64,000 nt of DNA. Origin: Dolomedes plantarius. Its lineage: Eukaryota; Arthropoda; Arachnida; Araneae; Dolomedidae. A model generated the notes under the pieces. The model saw only the letters and a program-made list of their open reading frames with translations, made no database searches and was not told where the DNA came from. The position numbers and the translations under genes were made by a program. Below, piece after piece: positions 21,810 to 32,282 of this stretch (its first letter is position 1; every line of letters starts with the position of its first letter). The stretch spans positions 98,996,257 through 99,060,256 of the forward strand of contig OU015490.1 in the NCBI GenBank assembly GCA_907164885.2. The letters are read 5' to 3'.

Positions 21810-22365
21810 CAAGCTGTTTATTCTGTGGAAATAGCCATTCGTCATATTTCCTGTAATGCATTTGACACAGAAAAATAAAAAAAATCTATTGAAAACGAAA
21901 GTCAGATGCTCTCTATGTTTGGGTAGACATCGTATTAGAGATTGTAAATCGAAACTGATGTGCTCAAATTGCGAAAGTAAACACAACAGAACTATTTGCT
22001 TGAAGGCATTTAATTTAGATCATCCAGATGAGGAAAAAACAGTAACTGAAAACGAACAAAGGGACACAGCTAATGAAATAATTTCAGCAATTTCGTGCAC
22101 TGGTAAAAAGAAGATACTTCTACAGACTTGCATTACGAAAGTTAGAAATAATAATTAAGAGTTGCTAGTTAGAATTTTGCTTGACTGTGGGTCAGTGAGG
22201 TCATTTGTTTCACGAGAGATAGTAGATAAATTAAAACTGAAAGCAATTAGGAGAGAAAAATTATCGGTGTTTACATTTGGAATAAAAGAGCCGATACAAG
22301 AAACTTATGATGTTGTCGTGATTACATTAGAAATAAACGCTTTCGAAATTCGAAAATATACATAG
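21810..22365 (+). pseudogene. Pao A gag zinc knuckles and protease
   Basis: The knuckles read CLFCGNSHSSYFC-like (frameshifted), CSLCLGRHRIRDC and CSNCESKHNRTIC, three tandem CCHC fingers as in Pao gag. A stop at 22156-22158 precedes LLVRILLDCGSVRSFVSREI, the Pao-type aspartic protease, with DCG in place of the usual D[ST]G. The protease is then cut by the MITE. Confidence 0.75.
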
Positions 22366-22373
22366 ATGTGTTA

Positions 22374-22559
22374 GGGCCTGTTCACATAGGAGTCCGTTGC
22401 GTTGCGTTAAGGAAAACATGACGTTGAGACGAAAATAAACCAATCATAGGCCTCCAAACGATTAGCAATGAAATTTTTAACACCTATGATTGGTTTATTT
22501 TCGTCTCAACGTCATCTTTCCCTTAACGCTACGCAACGGACTCCTATGTGAACAGGCCC
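22374..22559. mobile_element. Palindromic MITE, PIF/Harbinger-like (TTA target duplication)
   Basis: The 186-bp element is nearly one long inverted repeat: GGGCCTGTTCACATAGGAGT at the left matches the complement of the right end exactly, and AAAATAAACCAATCATAGG recurs inverted across the centre. It is flanked by TTA on both sides (22371-22373, 22560-22562). A diverged relative is at 28717-28887. Confidence 0.9.
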
Positions 22560-23031
22560 TTAGTCACAGAATAAATTTCAGGGTCTAATATTTCCCCTCC
22601 CGAAGTGAAAGAATTAAATAAAATGAAGCATTTACAAAATTTAACCCTTTCAGATTCATCTCAGTTCCAAGATCTAATCTTCCTTCTTGTGAGAGCAGAT
22701 TATTATTACGATATCGTAATTGGAAATATAAAACATTTAGATAAAAAAAAAAACTTGTAGCTATCGAAACCACTTTTGGATGGTGCCTGCAAGGCAGACA
22801 AAGCGAAAATACCACATTGCTTATTTTTAATGTAATTGTTGAAGAAAATTTAATTTCTGAACAAATCTAAAAATTCTTGGATTTAGAAAGTTCGGAATTC
22901 GTTAACGCAAAGCAAGACTCTGATCCTTCTGAAAATAAAGTCATGAAGCGCTTTGAATCCGATATAGAATATGAAAAATAAAAGATATATTATTAAGTTG
23001 CCATGGAGACCTGATTGTAAACACTTATTAG

Positions 23032-23317
23032 ATGACAATCGAGAAATTGCCTTCGAGAGATTTGAAAGACTTAAATTTGAGGTTTGAGAATGATCCTCTT
23101 TTGTTTTCTGAATATAATGAGGTTTTCAAGAATTATCTTGATGAAAATACTATTGAAGTTGCTTCCCAAATTCAGGAAAAGGATACTGATCTTCCCATAT
23201 TTTATCTTCCGCACAGAGGAGTAGTCCGTGATGACAGATTAACAAGTAAATTACGTAGAGTGTTCGACGCCTCTTCTCATGGACAGGGTAAACTGTCATT
23301 AAATGACTGTTTGCATA
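23032..23317 (+). pseudogene. Pao A reverse transcriptase N-terminal block
   Basis: IFYLPHRGVVRDDRLTSKLR followed by RVFDASSHGQGKLSLNDCLH is the highly recognisable start of Pao-family RT (the FDAS..SLND motif). Coding breaks at the Tc1 insertion. The catalytic palm is missing: the next recognisable block after the Tc1 already lies beyond it. Confidence 0.85.
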
Positions 23318-23320
23318 TTA

Positions 23321-24831
23321 GGGGAGCAATCAAAGAAGTTAAAAAAACCGTGCGAGACAGCCACGTATTGGCATAAAATGGATAGTACACGCGTATCAAT
23401 GCGCAATACAGAAAAAAAGACGTAAAAAAATTGTAATTAAGCTTTAATTCTTTGAAAATATGGAAAAAACATGAAAAGGTGATTTAGGGCAACAATTTGG
23501 TTACATGTAAACGATAAAAAAAAAGTATTGTTTAGAAATGATGCAAGATTTTTAATATGGCGTGTGGTTTCCTCGAACAGCTAAGACTGCTGCACACCTA
23601 TTTTTCATGGATGATGTTATCCATAAGACTTTGGGGAATACTGTTCCACTCCTCAAGAAGTGCAATCTCCAAGTCTCGGAGAGTAAAAGGAGGCCTTGGT
23701 CTCGCAGCAATGCGTCGTCCGAGCATGTCCCAAACATGCTCGATTGGATTCAGGGCAGGAGAGCACGCTGGCCATTCCATAAGCTGTATTGTTTCAGCTT
23801 CAAGCATGTTCTCCACAAGACGAGCTGTATCCGGTCTGACATTATCATGCTGGAAAACAAAGGTATCTCCAATGGCTGCAGCGTAAGGTATGACATGAGG
23901 TCTCAGTATCTCGTCTGCATACCTTCGGGCCGTCAAAGTACCATTCCGAATGATATGCTGGTCCGTACGTCCACCTATGCTGATTCCACCCCGTACATAA
24001 AACCAGCTCGTCTGTATTGTTACCTTTCACGAACGAATGTGGGGTTATTTCGAGTGCCCCTTTCCCGCCATACCAAAACACGTCGGGTGTCACACTCCAG
24101 ACTGAATCGGGACTCGTCTGTAAACAGCACTTGGCTCCAATCATGTTGCTCTCAATCTCGATGTTCAGCAGCCCATCTTCTTCGGGCCGCACGGTGTCGG
24201 GAGGTCAACGGAATGCAGACCATTGGCCTACGTGCATAGAGACCTCCCTGATGAAGCCTATTACGTACTGTTTGGCTGGACACCCTTCGTCCTGTTGCCA
24301 AGAGCAACTGTCTTTGCAGCTGAGTAGCATTGTCTGTTCTGTTTCGACGAGCTGTTAACAGTATATACCGGTCATCAGTTGCTGTAGTGGCGCGTGGCCG
24401 ACCTTGCCCTGGTCGACGTCTAACATTCCCTGTTTCTTCGAATCGATTCCACAGCCTTGCAACGACACTTCTGTCGACTCCAACAGCGTCCGCGACACTA
24501 CGTCGTGTTTGCCCGGATTCAAGTCTGCCTATAATACGCCATGCCATGGATTCCGGTAAATCACGTTGTTGAGACATTTTCAAGTCACCTTTTCTCAAAA
24601 AGAATAACTGAGCAATCGAATTTCACAGTTAAGGTAGTGAAACAGACGTTTCTGCAACATCCCGATTTCCGCATTTGTGTTCTTTTTCTTGTTTTTGACG
24701 TTATGAACTTTGATTTGCATATGAAGTTTTCTTCTTCTGTTTCCTGCTAGGCTTTAAATTATGGATGATTTATTTTATGTTACTTATCGGTGTAAGTATT
24801 TGCGTAATTTCGTTAAAACCATGTGCTCCCC
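23321..24831 (-). mobile_element. Tc1-like transposon, inactive, inserted in Pao A
   Basis: The 1511-bp element has short inverted ends GGGGAGCA / TGCTCCCC flanked by TA (23319-23320 and 24832-24833) and a - strand transposase. Two frameshifts break the transposase. Insertion into Pao RT shows it is younger than Pao A. Confidence 0.75.
23552..24598 (-). pseudogene. Tc1-like transposase (DD34E), frameshifted
   Basis: The N-terminal segment (24598-24152) has a paired-like helix-turn-helix: ESGQTRRSVADAVGVDRSVV with RPGQGRPRATT, then SSQTVRNRLHQGGLYARRP. After a frameshift near 24180, the catalytic core gives a TDESRFSLE block, and later FVFQHDNVRPDTARLVENML and CSPALNPIEHVWD. Thirty-four residues separate the second D from E, the DD34E signature. 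A further frameshift near 23840-23940 and the loss of an uninterrupted frame make it inactive. Confidence 0.85.
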
Positions 24832-24969
24832 TAATTGTTTTGAGCAGTGTAGTTTAGAGTATATAGATATTTTCAAAGGAGCCAATATGACACTTCACAA
24901 ATCGCAGACTAATTCAGAACAATTGAAAGATTTATGGGTTGGAAGTGATATTCCTGTGCCTGAAAGTCC

Positions 24970-25657
24970 TGAAGCTATGAGCCAAACAGGGAAGGAGCGT
25001 AACAGGACTGGTAAACCGGAGGGAGTCAAGCAGTTTGTGCATGACGGAAAGTACGTTTCTTTTACTCGGCGATAGTTTTGGTTCATTTTTTACGTCGCAC
25101 GACAAAGTGTCTCTTTGTAGATTCCATTTTAGGCCTAATACCTAAACTGTTTCATCGGGCTCGTCACTGGATATATACGGTTCTAGATTTTTGTCTATCA
25201 GATTAGTGTGTCTCCAACCTCTTAAATCAAACTTCACTGCCCCATTATTTCTTTTGAGTCGGTCATGAAAGTATTCAATTCTCCGACAGAAATAACACTT
25301 GCCACGCGGTTATCCATATACATGCTCTCTATCAATTTCAGAGCAGTATCTCGATCGTGTTCTGGGACGTTAATTAAATGGAAATTTATGGTGGCAGCGA
25401 GCAAGAACGGGCTGGCATTCACCCCCAAAACCACTTTTCTGTGTCTGTATACCTTTGGTTTGGAGGGGTTTCCTTCCTCCCACCATAGGAAGCGGAGAGT
25501 CTCTCTCTTGAGGATGGGGACCGATCTGTAAAAATGCTTTCCGTATGTCTGCTATGACTCCGTACTTACCCATACGGAATCTGTTCAAAATCTTGGGTAT
25601 GAGCTTAAGATAATTTGGCTCCTTTTGTATGCATTCGTCCAACGAAATAGTGTTCAT
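24970..25657 (-). pseudogene. Pao B reverse transcriptase
   Basis: Visible blocks are SLDECIQKEPNYLKLIPKIL, VIADIRKAFLQIG (RT motif A), VLGVNASPFLLAATINFHL, the motif C region ESMYMDNRVASV (YMDN where Pao elements carry YVD[DN]), and after a frameshift FDLRGWRHTNLIDKNLEPY and VLGLKWNLQRDTL. It ends with RNVLSVMHKLLDSLRFTSPV near 24980. Several frameshifts and stops. Confidence 0.85.
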
Positions 25658-25673
25658 TTCTTTTGCCGACGCG

Positions 25674-26588
25674 TCAAAGACGGCGAAAACGGGTGGTGGA
25701 ATGATCTTTAATGACAGCCCGATGCGGCAAATAGTGGCACCTCCCTCTAATTTCCTCTAAATCATCGACCGTTTCTATCACGGTCTCTTCAATGCATTCT
25801 CTGAACATATCTTCATACTGACTCAAGCATTCCTTAATTTGAAGACTCTTCACACAATTTCTCAGACAGTTTTTAGCCATAGGTAAATTATCAGGGAATT
25901 CTGGGTGGTTTTCCACCCATGATAGCGATACCTGATACCTTTCTTCACTGTCTCTAGTTATTGTATCAAGAAAATGTTTTACTGCAGATCCTTCAATTTC
26001 CTTTTTTGTCTGAGACAGTTCGAGGTCCGTAATCCCTAGAGAATCGAGTGACCACAAATCTGAAATTTTGGTATTATTCATATGAAGAGATAAAATAGTT
26101 GTCGCGCTACCTGTTGGTTCAAATGTATCTGTTCTACCCATAACGGTCCAGCCGAATTTAGTGTGTACACAGGATAATCCACAAGAAAGTTGTCTAACTT
26201 TACCCGTAAAGAGCTTCCCTGGAATATCCGCCCCTGTAAGAATGAGTATTTCGAGAGGAGATTTTTCATACATTAATGGATTTATTCTTCATATCAGTTA
26301 AATAAATTCCATTTTGCAAAGTTCTCTTAGATAATTCCCAGGCCATATTTGAGGAACATCAGTACAGATTTTCTCCTGATCCAGGACTTCGAAGGTACAT
26401 TGATAATCGTTGTTAAGACTACCCAATTTAATTAAATACTTGTTATGGGTTTCTTTCTGTTCTATTCCCCTGAATAAACCATGAATCAGTTCTTTATCCA
26501 AACTTTTGTAATTCAGTATATTAGCTGCATACTTAGATAAATATGATTTTGTTGACCCAGTGTCAATCATTATTCTAACTTCTAACAT
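25674..26588 (-). pseudogene. Pao B protease and linker to RT
   Basis: MLEVRIMIDTGSTKSYLSKY (26588 onward) is the aspartic protease with the DTG active site. A frameshift near 26290 leads to the next ORF with LTGADIPGKLFTGKVRQL, TKFGWTVMGRTD and HYLPHRAVIKDHSTTRFRRL, the usual Pao segment just before RT. Order and spacing are as in intact Pao pol. Confidence 0.85.
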
Positions 26589-26809
26589 ATTTTTCTAGCC
26601 TATTACCTTGGAGTTTTGCAATTAAAGTCTGTAAAACAACCATAGGTTCATACGTTCCATTTGCAAACACACAGTCTTTATTTATGCTTTTTTCGCTACT
26701 TTTATCTACAGAGAGAATTTCATTTGATTCATTTTCAGTTGTAGCCAGGGTTGCCAAATAAAAACACCGAAAATAAGGGACGGGTTTTGATAACTATACT
26801 ACTGGGGAG

Positions 26810-27807
26810 TAGGCCTGGCCGATGCATCGATACATCGTGAAAAATCGGTGTGAAGCCGACATCGTCACACCGGTTTCATAATTTTCAAATCGACGATATA
26901 TCGTAACATCGCGATTTCCCGGTGTCACGAATCTAGCGGTGTACGCATACGCGAGTTCCCGATGTCACACAAACGGTTCCGATGTTTTTGTGTGCGCATG
27001 TGCGATGTTACGATGTCGCATCGCTTGGTCGACGATTTCCCGGTGTCCGATGTTTCTGTGTGCGCATGCGCGATGTTGCGATGTCGCATCGCCTGGTCCC
27101 CGATTTCCCGGTGTCCGATGTTTCTGTGTGCCCATGCGCGATGTTACGATGTCGCATCGCTTGGTCGACGGTTTCCCGGTGTCTGATATTTGTACACATG
27201 CGCGGTTTTACTATATCACATCGTTTAGCTGGGACGATTTTCCGGTTTCACGCCGTCAATACTTAGACGGACTATAATAAACTGACGACTCCTCGAATTC
27301 TTTTTGTGCATAAGGGGATTTTTCACCACGTGACTTTCTCTTCGATGTTGTGATAGAGTGTGTTGTAGTGATAAGAAAGACGAAGCGATAAATCGCAAAG
27401 GTCCGGACCAACACAAGAGTCCTTCTGCTTTCTGCACATGCGTGTGAACTTAGGATTTGTTTCGACTGTCAGTGTGTTTTCTGTTTGATTCTTTGATCGT
27501 ACTTGTTTTTAGAGTATTCAGCACGGAGTGTTATTACAAGACAAAGAGCTGCATTGCTTCCAAAAAATGCAGAAATGCAAATATTCTTGGCTCAAAATAA
27601 AAGATATTTGAATGTTTAATTAGTTTAGTCTGTTGCAGGACAACAACCTGGTCTCATTTTTATGTATGAATCCATATTGCTTTTTTCAGGGAGGCCCATT
27701 GCCACCTGCTGGTTACGTTCATGGTTAACATCGCGATACATCGTCACATCGCGATGTTAGACTGACGATGTATCGCGATGTCAAAAATGTAACATCGCCC
27801 AGGTCTA
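26810..27807. mobile_element. hAT MITE with internal CpG-rich minisatellite
   Basis: TAGGCCTGGCCGATG and, inverted, TAGACCTGGGCGATG form the ends, with perfect 8-bp duplications CTGGGGAG (26802-26809, 27808-27815). It sits inside the hAT at 26746-29035. The interior is dominated by overlapping CGATG/CATCG palindromes and a 68-bp tandem repeat. Confidence 0.88.
26913..27250. repeat. 68-bp tandem repeat rich in CpG and palindromes
   Basis: GATGTTT[CT]TGTGTGCGCATG recurs at 26981, 27049 and 27117 (period 68) with a degenerate unit at 27184 and another upstream. Each unit contains GCGATGT..CGATGTCGCATCGC. CpG density is far above the surrounding AT-rich DNA. Open frames across it are by-products of a repeat free of stops. 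Confidence 0.9.
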
Positions 27808-28104
27808 CTGGGGAGTATGGCATACCCCCCAGGGAAAGGGGGTCCGGGGGTACTCCCCCGGAAATTTTTCAAATTTTAACCTTTCAAATAGCTATTTTCA
27901 ATGCATTTTTCGTTCAGTTTTGTAACTTACATAGAGTTTAGGTTAAGTAAACAATAATGTAATTACATAGAAAATTTACAAATCAAAAACAATTTAAAGT
28001 TGGTTTAGGCATATAGTACAAAACTTATTTTTATTTTACTAGTTTACTACAAGTAAGTGCCCTTATAAAGTGTTAGGGACGTGTATGTAAAATTTGTGAT
28101 TTTA

Positions 28105-28440
28105 TTATTGTACAATGTACATAATATAATGTGCGCAGGAAATCTTTGGGACGACTTTTGAGTCATAAAAAAGTTTTCGAATGAGCGTGTTCCCACAGTT
28201 CATTGAATTGTATGATATATTGTGCTTTACTGTGTTAACTACAGTAGCTAACTCTACTAGAGCGATTTTGTCACTTTCAGAGGAAACTTTAGTAGTGAAA
28301 AACTTTGACAGATTGCTGCTAGATGAAACAGTTATTTTGTTTTTCTTGTGCTCGGCACCCTGAGCATGTTGAGTTACGTTACTCCGATCTCCATGGGCAA
28401 CCAAAAAATCCTTATTACAGTAGCCAAAACGTGCCTTATT
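28105..28440 (-). pseudogene. hAT transposase N-terminal fragment
   Basis: FGYCNKDFLVAHGDRSNVTQ followed by HAQGAEHKKN has the C-x2-4..H-x4-H layout of a BED-like zinc finger, then a serine-rich linker and KIALVELATVVNTVKHNISY, a conserved stretch of one hAT group. The catalytic domain is missing. Confidence 0.6.
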
Positions 28441-28716
28441 GGCGTTGTTGGGACTAGGCCTGAGTCAATCTTCGTCCTTCATCCATTCATCCCTTAAAGC
28501 ATATAACCTTTTTTCGACCCATCACTATTGGATTTTGAACATTTACCATTACCACTGTTCATATTCAGGGATTAGTTTTATAACAAACACTTAATTCAAA
28601 CGCCACTATCTATCAACACGGTCACACATTAATCTGCATTCGTATTTAGCACTAGACTGAGACTGTTGTCGTTGTGACGTTCGGATCCCGGCGCATACAG
28701 ACAACCTTCTCGTCAA

Positions 28717-28887
28717 GGGCCTGTTCACATAGGAGTCCGGTAGCAGAAGCGTTAAGTATTGAAATATTTTTAACCAATGACAACCTCCAAACGATTAGCA
28801 ACGAAATTTTTAACGCCTATGACTGGTTTATTTCCGTCTCAGCGCCATCTTTCCTTTTACGCTTCCGGACTGGATGTGAACAGGTCC
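28717..28887. mobile_element. Palindromic MITE, second copy
   Basis: GGGCCTGTTCACATAGGAGT at the left, shared CCTCCAAACGATTAGCAA and AAATTTTTAACGCCTATGA inside, and GTGAACAGGTCC at the right show it is the same family as 22374-22559. It is more diverged and has lost perfect symmetry and a clear target duplication. Confidence 0.8.
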
Positions 28888-29043
28888 TTGTATGCACCCA
28901 CCTCATATACAATAAATTTCTCATTTCAGCGAAAAACGGGATTTTTGCCGTCCCGTATCAAAGTTCCCCGGGACACGGGACAAAATTTACAAATAAGGGA
29001 CTGTCCCTTAAAATCCGGGATATTTGGCAACCCTGGTTGTAGC

Positions 29044-29941
29044 CGAACACATGATCGAAAAATAACCCCTTCCTCATATTGAGCGATTAATCTTATCTTT
29101 GCAGAATCTAGAAGGGTGACGGAGTTTCAAACAACGGAAGCATCGTCATTTTCTTACGATTCTCTCTTTTTTCTCTTCTAAAGACCAGTGAAGTGCCTTT
29201 TGACAATCAGAACTGGTTTGTTCGCCCTCACAGAATATACAACTCGTTAATTTATATGGTCTCGATTCAGCCGCGTTTAATAATTCAGAAGCTGTAAACA
29301 CCGGAAACTTCTGTGTTTTCATTTGAGAGGGCTAGGGTGAGAGGTTATTTATGTGCTGCCTTTGGGAATTCCGGCGCCAAGTGTCTGCCGCCAAATGAGC
29401 TGATGTTCGTTCGCGAATGGAAAGTTGATGCGATAAAAAATCCATAAGTTCGGAGATATTATAATTCTTACTTTCACTTTGAAGTTTATTATATTCGAGT
29501 ATCAAATTCGACGGAAGTCATTTCAGTAACATTGGACATAGCAATCCACCGTAAGTTTCCGATTTCACCCCCAATGCTTCTAAACTGCGTATGTGTGTCT
29601 GACAATGATCAAACAATTTTCGAAACGTTTTAGTGTCATTAAAATTTATCAAGGGCTTAATTTTAAGCAAATTATTTATAAGCGAATTAATTAATAAATC
29701 CTTTCTTCCATATCTTTGTTCTAACAGTTTAATTGCAGAATCGTAATTTTCGGGTGACAGAGCAAGACCTTAAATGGTGTTTAAGGCAGTTCCCGCTGAA
29801 TGCGTTTTCAAATATATAAATTTATCAATTTTTTCTAAAGATTCATTTTTATGAATTGATATTTCAAAACAGTTTCAAAAGGACAACCATTGGTTCAAAT
29901 CCCCATAGAATTTCGGGATACTAATTTTTGGCAGTACTTCC
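29044..29941 (-). pseudogene. Pao B gag, central and zinc-knuckle part
   Basis: On - it reads LPKISIPKFYGDLNQWLSF, then GLALSPENYDSAIKLLEQRY, NDTKTFRKLFDHCQTHIRSL and the knuckle region ending RCFRCLKLRHPSRFC. This is the standard Pao gag order (peptidase-A17-associated gag). A few stops and frameshifts interrupt it. Confidence 0.85.
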
Positions 29942-30703
29942 CCCGTGGAAGCACATGGACATGGACATGGACATGGACAAAAAATTTTCTTGAGGTTCTA
30001 AATAGGGCTAAGCAAGCCCTTTACCCTCGGTATGGATATGGGAAGCACTGATGCTTTTTACGCATGGTCCAAGAAGAAATCAATCAAGTTAAAGAAGAAA
30101 AAAAAGTAACAAAATAAATTAAAGAAGTTACAAAAATAAAAACAAAAATGTTAGAATTTAGTAAGTTAAAGTTAACACAAAATTAAATCAGCAAGACTTG
30201 TCAAAAAAAAATATGTTCCAATATAACATAAAATAAAAAGCAAAATATAAAGATTAAACTCTCAAAAGTCGAAGACGAGCCACAGAGGACCGCGAGCAGC
30301 AAAGATATTAAATGCTGGGATCAAACCCAGGATGGGAAAGAGCAATCAAGCAACCCGTGCTTGAAAACAGTCCGAAAAAGGAAGCAAGATGATGAATTTG
30401 TATCACAAAGGTTAAAAAAAGATCAAGCTTAACTACAGGTCGAGAGCAAAATGTGTCCCGCAACCTGATTGATTGACGAAACAGGATCCAGGAGCTTAGA
30501 AGAAGATATTATCAGGGAGGACGGCTCACAATTTGACCATGAGGATTCGTAGAGGCATATTACACCCACGAGACGACACTCTACCTTTTTTAAAAAAGCG
30601 TAAGAGGATGTGACTGCATATAATTAGGAAAAATGGGGAGGGGGAAAAGCGATCTAGAAAGAATTAAAGGAAAACGGAATGACAAAAAGAAAGAAAAAAG
30701 AAA

Positions 30704-30859
30704 TTTTAAATTAAGGGAAAGAAGAGTTGGGAGTAATCCCAGTGTCAAGCACTAGAGTCGCTAAAAGAAAGAAAAAAGAAATTTTAAATTAAGGGAAAGA
30801 AGAGTTGGGAGTAATCCCAGTGTCAAGCACTAGAGTCGCTCTAGGTCTACAATTAAATT
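30704..30859. repeat. 78-bp tandem duplication at the end of the LINE RT gene
   Basis: A unit containing TTTTAAATTAAGGGAAAGAA and GTGTCAAGCACTAGAGTCGC occurs twice, offset by 78 bp (for example 30704 and 30782). It spans the RT stop codon and start of the 3' UTR. Confidence 0.9.
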
Positions 30860-32282
30860 CTCTATTGTCATAATCCGGAAGATTGGCAATTTCTTCATTA
30901 GGGGTGGAGTAAAGACTATTATAAAATTTAGTGGCGAGATTAATTATAGTCAGGCGAATGGGGTCAATACTTAGATCTTTGTGGAGGGAGTAGTTAGTTT
31001 TATATCTATTGGCTTTAGTGATTAGACGTAAGGTTTTATTTTGTGTGCATTGCAATTTCTGGACATGACTGTTAGCCGCTGACCCCCATACAGGTACTGC
31101 ATAAAGAAGTATAGGTCGAAGTTCTGTTTTGTAAAGCAGAAGTTTATTTTCTATACTCATCTCCTTCTGAAACAGGAGGTGGGCGATATCTTTTCTAGCT
31201 TTAAAAAATTTGCAGATATTATTAATATTTTTCTTCCAAGTAAGCTTACTATCCATGAAGATACCCAAATATTTCACTTCCCTTTCAAAGTGGATGAGCT
31301 GACCATAAACGTTAACTGGGGGTGGGGGAATCCTATTGTATGAAAAAAAGATAGGTTTTGTTTTACTGGGATTTAATTTAATACGCCATTTATCAAACCA
31401 GCGCTCAAGAATGTTAATGTGATGTTGGAGGTAAGTATGCATATATCTGACATTATGGTTTTTAGCGAGAATGGCTGTGTCATCAGCATAGAGTGCAAGC
31501 GAACTGTTCGGGGTGGTGGGGATATCATTTATAAATAAGTTAAATAAGACCGATCCGAGTTTAGAACCTTGAGGAACTCCCGCATGAACAGGGAGTAGGT
31601 CTGAAGTGGTACCAGAATAGCTTACAGCAAAAGTTCTGTCCGAAAGATAGAATTGTATAAGTTTAATTAGGGCAGCTGGCATTTTAAATTTAATGAGTTT
31701 ATAGATAAGGCCACTGTGCCAGACAGTATCAAAAGCTTTAAAAATATCAAAGAAGACAGCACCAGTCTGCATTCTGTTCTGTAGTCCATCATAGATGTAC
31801 TCAGTAACACGAAGCAGCTGATGTGTGGTAGAATGTTTAGGTCTGAAACCAAATTGGGCATTAGAGAGAATATTATTGCTATCGATAAAATTATGAATAC
31901 GGCTACAAAAAATTTGTTCAACCACTTTAGAAAGAGAAGATAAGAGACTAATGGGCCTGTAGTTTTTCGGAAGAGAAGGATCCTCATCAGGCTTATGGAT
32001 TAGGAAAATAATGGCCGATTTCCAGGGATGCGGGTAGTATTCAAATTTAAAGATGTTATTAATTAAATCAGTTAAATAGTTGGCATAATGAAGGGGGAGA
32101 TTTTTAATGGCATTATTGGTGATACCATCTTGACCAGGGGCTTTTCTATTAGGGAGGGAGTTAATTGCATTTAAGACTTCGCTAACAGTGGTTTTTTCAA
32201 TCTCACTATTGTGATTACTGGACTGAAAGTTCTGGAGGATATCATACACTTTATCAATTGTCTGTAGTTGGGCAAAAAACAC
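30789..32282 (-). pseudogene. Jockey LINE reverse transcriptase (497 codons open)
   Basis: A long ORF with the full RT series: NRKAPGQDGITNNAIK, YRPISLLSSLSKVVEQI, NAQFGFRPKHSTTHQLLRV, AVFFDIFKAFDTVWH (motif A), GVPQGSKLGSVLFNLFINDI (motif B), LALYADDTAILA (YADD, motif C) and VKYLGIFMDSKLTW. In motif A the order is D-I-F-K-A-F-D, with the catalytic D retained. The frame joins the upstream endonuclease by a single lesion at about 32282. Of all LINE genes here it is the best preserved. Confidence 0.92.

Larger units (their letters stand above)
21787..24960 (+). mobile_element. BEL/Pao LTR retrotransposon fragment A (with two insertions)
   Basis: On + are gag zinc knuckles (21810-22010), an aspartic protease (22162-22365), the start of Pao-type RT (23032-23317) and, after the Tc1 insertion, another RT block (about 24845-24940). 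A 186-bp palindromic MITE (22374-22559) and a Tc1-like element (23321-24831) interrupt it. No LTR is seen. The fragment ends where it meets Pao fragment B, on the opposite strand, near 24960. Confidence 0.75.
26746..29035 (-). mobile_element. hAT transposon inserted in Pao B, carrying two smaller elements
   Basis: Ends CAGGGTTGCCAAATA and TATTTGGCAACCCTG are perfect inverted repeats, flanked by identical 8-bp duplications GTTGTAGC (26738-26745 and 29036-29043). Subterminal AATAAGGGAC also recurs inverted. Inside are a second hAT MITE (26810-27807) and a palindromic MITE (28717-28887). The remaining coding is a short transposase N-terminus (28105-28440, -). Confidence 0.92.

Noticed and set aside
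24761..25075. Continuous + strand gene of 104 codons
   Set aside because: Only the first part is Pao A RT; beyond about 24960 the sequence is the antisense of Pao B RT, so the frame crosses a junction.
26939..27277. Overlapping cysteine-rich open frames (CAHARCCDVAS type)
   Set aside because: They occur in three frames of the same 68-bp minisatellite and are a by-product of the repeat.
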